From the NCBI GenBank assembly GCA_013044415.1, contig JABEUO010000254.1:1-7930 (forward strand): DNA of 7,930 nt, written 5' to 3'. Below, one piece after another: positions 5,915 to 7,930 of the stretch (the first letter of the stretch is position 1; every line of letters begins with the position of its first letter). This DNA comes from Acidimicrobiaceae bacterium (GTDB lineage Bacteria; Actinomycetota; Acidimicrobiia; Acidimicrobiales; Acidimicrobiaceae). The notes beneath the pieces are model-generated. The model ran no database searches and had not been told where the DNA came from. It worked only from the letters and a program-made list of their open reading frames with translations. Both the position numbers and the translations under genes were made by a program.

Positions 5915-5943
5915 TTGACTTCCCGACCCGAGCTAGCTAGCTT
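5915..5943 (+). promoter_or_regulatory. Candidate promoter of the ABC exporter operon
   Basis: TTGACT (5915-5920) matches five of six bases of the sigma-70-type -35 consensus. It stands 17 bases before TAGCTT (5938-5943), which fits the actinobacterial TAnnnT -10 pattern. Transcription would begin near 5950, leaving a leader of about 17 bases that holds the strong ribosome binding site GGAGGTGA (5955-5962) before the GTG at 5967. Position and spacing are good; no experimental support is available. Confidence 0.6.
5931..5942. promoter_or_regulatory. Perfect 12-bp palindrome overlapping the -10 element (possible operator)
   Basis: AGCTAGCTAGCT is identical to its reverse complement over 12 bases; the flanking bases do not extend the symmetry. 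It covers the downstream end of the promoter spacer and most of the -10-like TAGCTT. A dimeric repressor bound here would block RNA polymerase. Drug-exporter genes of this kind are often controlled by TetR-type repressors, but no regulator gene is present in the window. Confidence 0.45.
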
Positions 5944-5966
5944 CAGGACTAACTGGAGGTGACGCC

Positions 5967-6866
5967 GTGGAAGTCCCAGCGGTGCGGACGGAGGATCTCG
6001 GAAAGTCCTATGGTCGGACCCAAGCCCTTGTAGAACTCTCTATGGAGGTCGCCAAGGGGGAAGTAGTCGGTTTCTTAGGGCCAAATGGAGCCGGAAAGAC
6101 CACCACCTTGCGCCTCCTCATCGGGAGTATTAGGCCCACTACCGGCAAGGCGGAGATATTTGGACTCGATGCACGTTCAGATGCGGTCCTGGCCCATAGG
6201 CGACTGAGTTACTTAGCAGGCGAGTGCAACCTTTGGCCCTCACTGACCGGAGCTGAAACCCTCAGTCTCTTTGAGCAACTCGCCGGAAGGACGGATCGTC
6301 GGTATCGAGACGAACTGGTGGAGAGGTTCGCGCTAGACCCGTCGAAAAAGGTACGAACATACTCAAAGGGAAATAAGCAAAAGGTGGCCCTCATCGCAGC
6401 TTTGATGGCGAGGTCGGACCTGCTGATCCTGGACGAGCCGACCAGTGGCTTAGATCCCCTTTTAGAGCGGGAATTCAGAAACTGCATTTTCGAGGCAAAG
6501 GAGAACGGTCAGAGCGTACTTCTGTCTTCTCACATGCTGAGCGAAGTCGAGGCGCTTTGTGACCGAGTGGGGATGCTCAATCGTGGGCGATTGATCGATT
6601 TCACCTCGCTAAAGGAGATGCGTCAGCTAACCTCTCGCAACGTCGAGGTGACCTTTAACTCGACGCCGCCGGACCTCTCTAAAGTGCAAGGTGTGGGTTC
6701 GGTGGGGGTGTCGGGTAATTCTGCCCACTTTACATTCCGGGGACGAACGGCGGAGCTTTTGGACCTGCTAGCCAACTTTCAGCCCGAGTCATTGCTTATT
6801 CGAGAACCGTCACTGGAGGAGCTTTTTTTGGAGCTCTACGACGACAGCTCCGTGGGAAAGGGCTGA
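5967..6866 (+). CDS. ABC exporter ATP-binding protein (partner of a polyketide-antibiotic-exporter-type permease)
   Basis: This 299-residue cytoplasmic ATPase powers export by the membrane protein encoded next. It contains Walker A GPNGAGKT (38-45), the signature YSKGNKQKV (132-140), Walker B LLILDEPTSGLDP (152-164) with the catalytic Glu157, and the H-loop SSH (His189). The Q-loop region reads YLAGECNLWPSLTG (82-95) without the usual glutamine. As I recall the family, its members read YVPGxxxLWPxLTG, so loss of Gln is normal, but Ala84 in place of Pro is less usual. A C-terminal domain (~215-290) ends in EPSLEELFLELY, as in ABC-2 ATPases. GTG 5967 is supported by GGAGGTGA seven to eight bases upstream. 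The next gene begins 43 bases downstream, so the two are probably one operon. The substrate is unknown; lipophilic drugs or antibiotics are a guess from the family. Confidence 0.93.
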   Translation: MEVPAVRTEDLGKSYGRTQALVELSMEVAKGEVVGFLGPNGAGKTTTLRLLIGSIRPTTGKAEIFGLDARSDAVLAHRRLSYLAGECNLWPSLTGAETLSLFEQLAGRTDRRYRDELVERFALDPSKKVRTYSKGNKQKVALIAALMARSDLLILDEPTSGLDPLLEREFRNCIFEAKENGQSVLLSSHMLSEVEALCDRVGMLNRGRLIDFTSLKEMRQLTSRNVEVTFNSTPPDLSKVQGVGSVGVSGNSAHFTFRGRTAELLDLLANFQPESLLIREPSLEELFLELYDDSSVGKG

Positions 6867-6909
6867 ATTTTTGGACCAGAGACCGCAAGCTGAATCGAAG
6901 GATAACGAG

Positions 6910-7930
6910 GTGAGGTATTTCGGGGTCTACTTCTTTAGGAAGTTCATCAGGTCGGGGGTTATCTGGGGCTTAGTCTTCTCTGGTTTTGTATCTACTTCAG
7001 CGTTGAGCTACCTCGGCATCTACTCCAGCCCTGCGCAAAGGGAAGCGCTAGTGAGGGCATTTGGTTCAAACCTCGCAACAATAGCACTTTTTGGACCCGC
7101 TCCGAGTCTGAACACTACGATGGGCTTCACCCAGTTCAAGTCGCTCTTGAGCGTCTCAATCATCGGCGCCTTGTGGGGCTATTTGACCACCACCAAGGCG
7201 ATCAAGGGGGAGGAAGAGGCCCAAAGGTGGGACCTAGTAATTTCCACTCCGACGACCTTGAGGCGGACAAGCCGGTCGGTGTTTAAGGCCATCTTGTTCG
7301 GCATATTGGCTATCTGGATAACGATGGGAGTTTCACTCGGCCTTTTGACTCTCGATTCGAAACTGTCAATGTCGCTTTCCATGGCTTTTTACCTCGCCAC
7401 GGCTTCGATCGTCGAGCCGATTGTCTTCGCTTCCTTCGCACTGTTCGCCTCTCAATTCAGTGCGACTAGGAGGCAGGCTTCGAGCTGGTGTGGTTGGCTA
7501 TTGGCGGCCGGATATTTAGCTAGGATGCTCGCCGACTCAAAGGTAGGAGTCAATTGGCTGATCTGGCTTTCACCCCTCGGATGGGTAGAGAAGCTCTCCC
7601 CCCTTACCGCGCCCAAACCAGCGGCCCTCCTACCACCTTTGCTCTTCTCGGTTGCGATGGTGGCTATTTCGCTTTACCTATCGGGGATTCGCGATGTTGG
7701 ACGGGGTCTTTTTACCTCAGATGACCGTAGGGGTAGAGCACTCGGTGAGAGGAGAATCGGACACCTCGGCCTAACTAGGCGACTATTTGGACCATTTGTA
7801 GTCGCCTGGCTCTTTGCCGTAGCCTTTTGCGGGTTCGCCGCTTCTATGGTGGCCGAGGGGGCCGGCTCTACCATGGCGGGTTCTTCGATCGAAGGGGTGT
7901 TTTCGAGACTTGGAGCGAGGGGTGCGGACG
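6910..7930 (+). CDS. ABC exporter membrane protein, 'exporter of polyketide antibiotics' type (3' end outside window)
   Basis: The frame is open for 340 codons to the window edge without a stop. Likely membrane segments lie at about residues 14-36, 78-96, 124-147, 155-182, 193-208, 240-258 and 294-315. Several features fit COG3559-type permeases: a short extracytoplasmic piece with FGPAPSLNTTMGFTQF; the cytoplasmic segment KGEEEAQRWDLVISTPT (100-116), matching the family's 'EEE.GR.ELVLS.P' region; WLSPLGWVEKLSPL; and RDVGRGLF before a charged linker. Full-length members have roughly 530 residues, so about 190 are missing. GTG 6910 is chosen because AAGGA (6898-6902) lies seven bases before it; an in-frame TTG at 6871 would add 13 hydrophilic residues without a good binding site. 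The protein forms the transport channel for the ATPase encoded upstream. Confidence 0.88.
   Translation, partial: MRYFGVYFFRKFIRSGVIWGLVFSGFVSTSALSYLGIYSSPAQREALVRAFGSNLATIALFGPAPSLNTTMGFTQFKSLLSVSIIGALWGYLTTTKAIKGEEEAQRWDLVISTPTTLRRTSRSVFKAILFGILAIWITMGVSLGLLTLDSKLSMSLSMAFYLATASIVEPIVFASFALFASQFSATRRQASSWCGWLLAAGYLARMLADSKVGVNWLIWLSPLGWVEKLSPLTAPKPAALLPPLLFSVAMVAISLYLSGIRDVGRGLFTSDDRRGRALGERRIGHLGLTRRLFGPFVVAWLFAVAFCGFAASMVAEGAGSTMAGSSIEGVFSRLGARGAD

Noticed and set aside
6871..6909. TTG 6871 as the start of the permease
   Set aside because: It would add 13 polar residues before the first membrane helix and lacks a clear binding site, whereas GTG 6910 has AAGGA at good spacing.

Overview
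The window looks chromosomal and actinobacterial, most likely from the class Acidimicrobiia. This is inferred from moderate GC, frequent GTG starts, an actinobacterial-type Rho with a long low-complexity N-terminal region, and the order thrC - rho - rpmE - prfA - prmC. That order matches the thr-rho-prfA region known from Mycobacterium and relatives. The genus cannot be fixed from the sequence alone. All recognised genes are on the + strand. I see no tRNA, rRNA, CRISPR array, transposase or phage gene.

Layout: (1) 1-305 is the C-terminal end of threonine synthase. (2) 306-628 is an AT-richer gap without a convincing gene. In related actinobacteria thrB lies here, but no thrB is visible. The gap is likely the rho leader and contains repeats that can pair. 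(3) 629-2512 is transcription terminator Rho, with an unusual Ser-to-Gly change in the bicyclomycin pocket. (4) 2503-2588 spans the end of rho and the rpmE leader, with a good stem-loop around the rho stop codon. (5) 2589-5853 is a tight translation-related cluster: rpmE (ribosomal protein L31), an unrecognised 358-residue protein coupled to it by a GTGA overlap, prfA (release factor 1), and prmC, the methyltransferase that modifies the release-factor GGQ glutamine. (6) 5854-5966 is a regulatory spacer with a triplicated 13-bp repeat and a promoter-like element overlapping a perfect 12-bp palindrome. (7) 5967-7930 is a two-gene ABC exporter: an ATPase, and a multi-spanning permease of the 'exporter of polyketide antibiotics' family that runs off the window.

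How the genes fit together: Rho ends transcripts, L31 is part of the 50S subunit, RF1 ends translation at UAA/UAG, and PrmC activates RF1. The cluster is therefore a termination and translation block. The unknown protein sits in the middle and is likely co-expressed with it. The ABC exporter appears to be a separate transcription unit. It occupies the place where related actinobacteria carry the threonylcarbamoyl-AMP synthase gene.

No clearly new multi-gene system is visible. The best leads are the unknown protein with a possible internal duplication, the exporter control region, the natural substitution in Rho, and the structured spacers before rho and rpmE.
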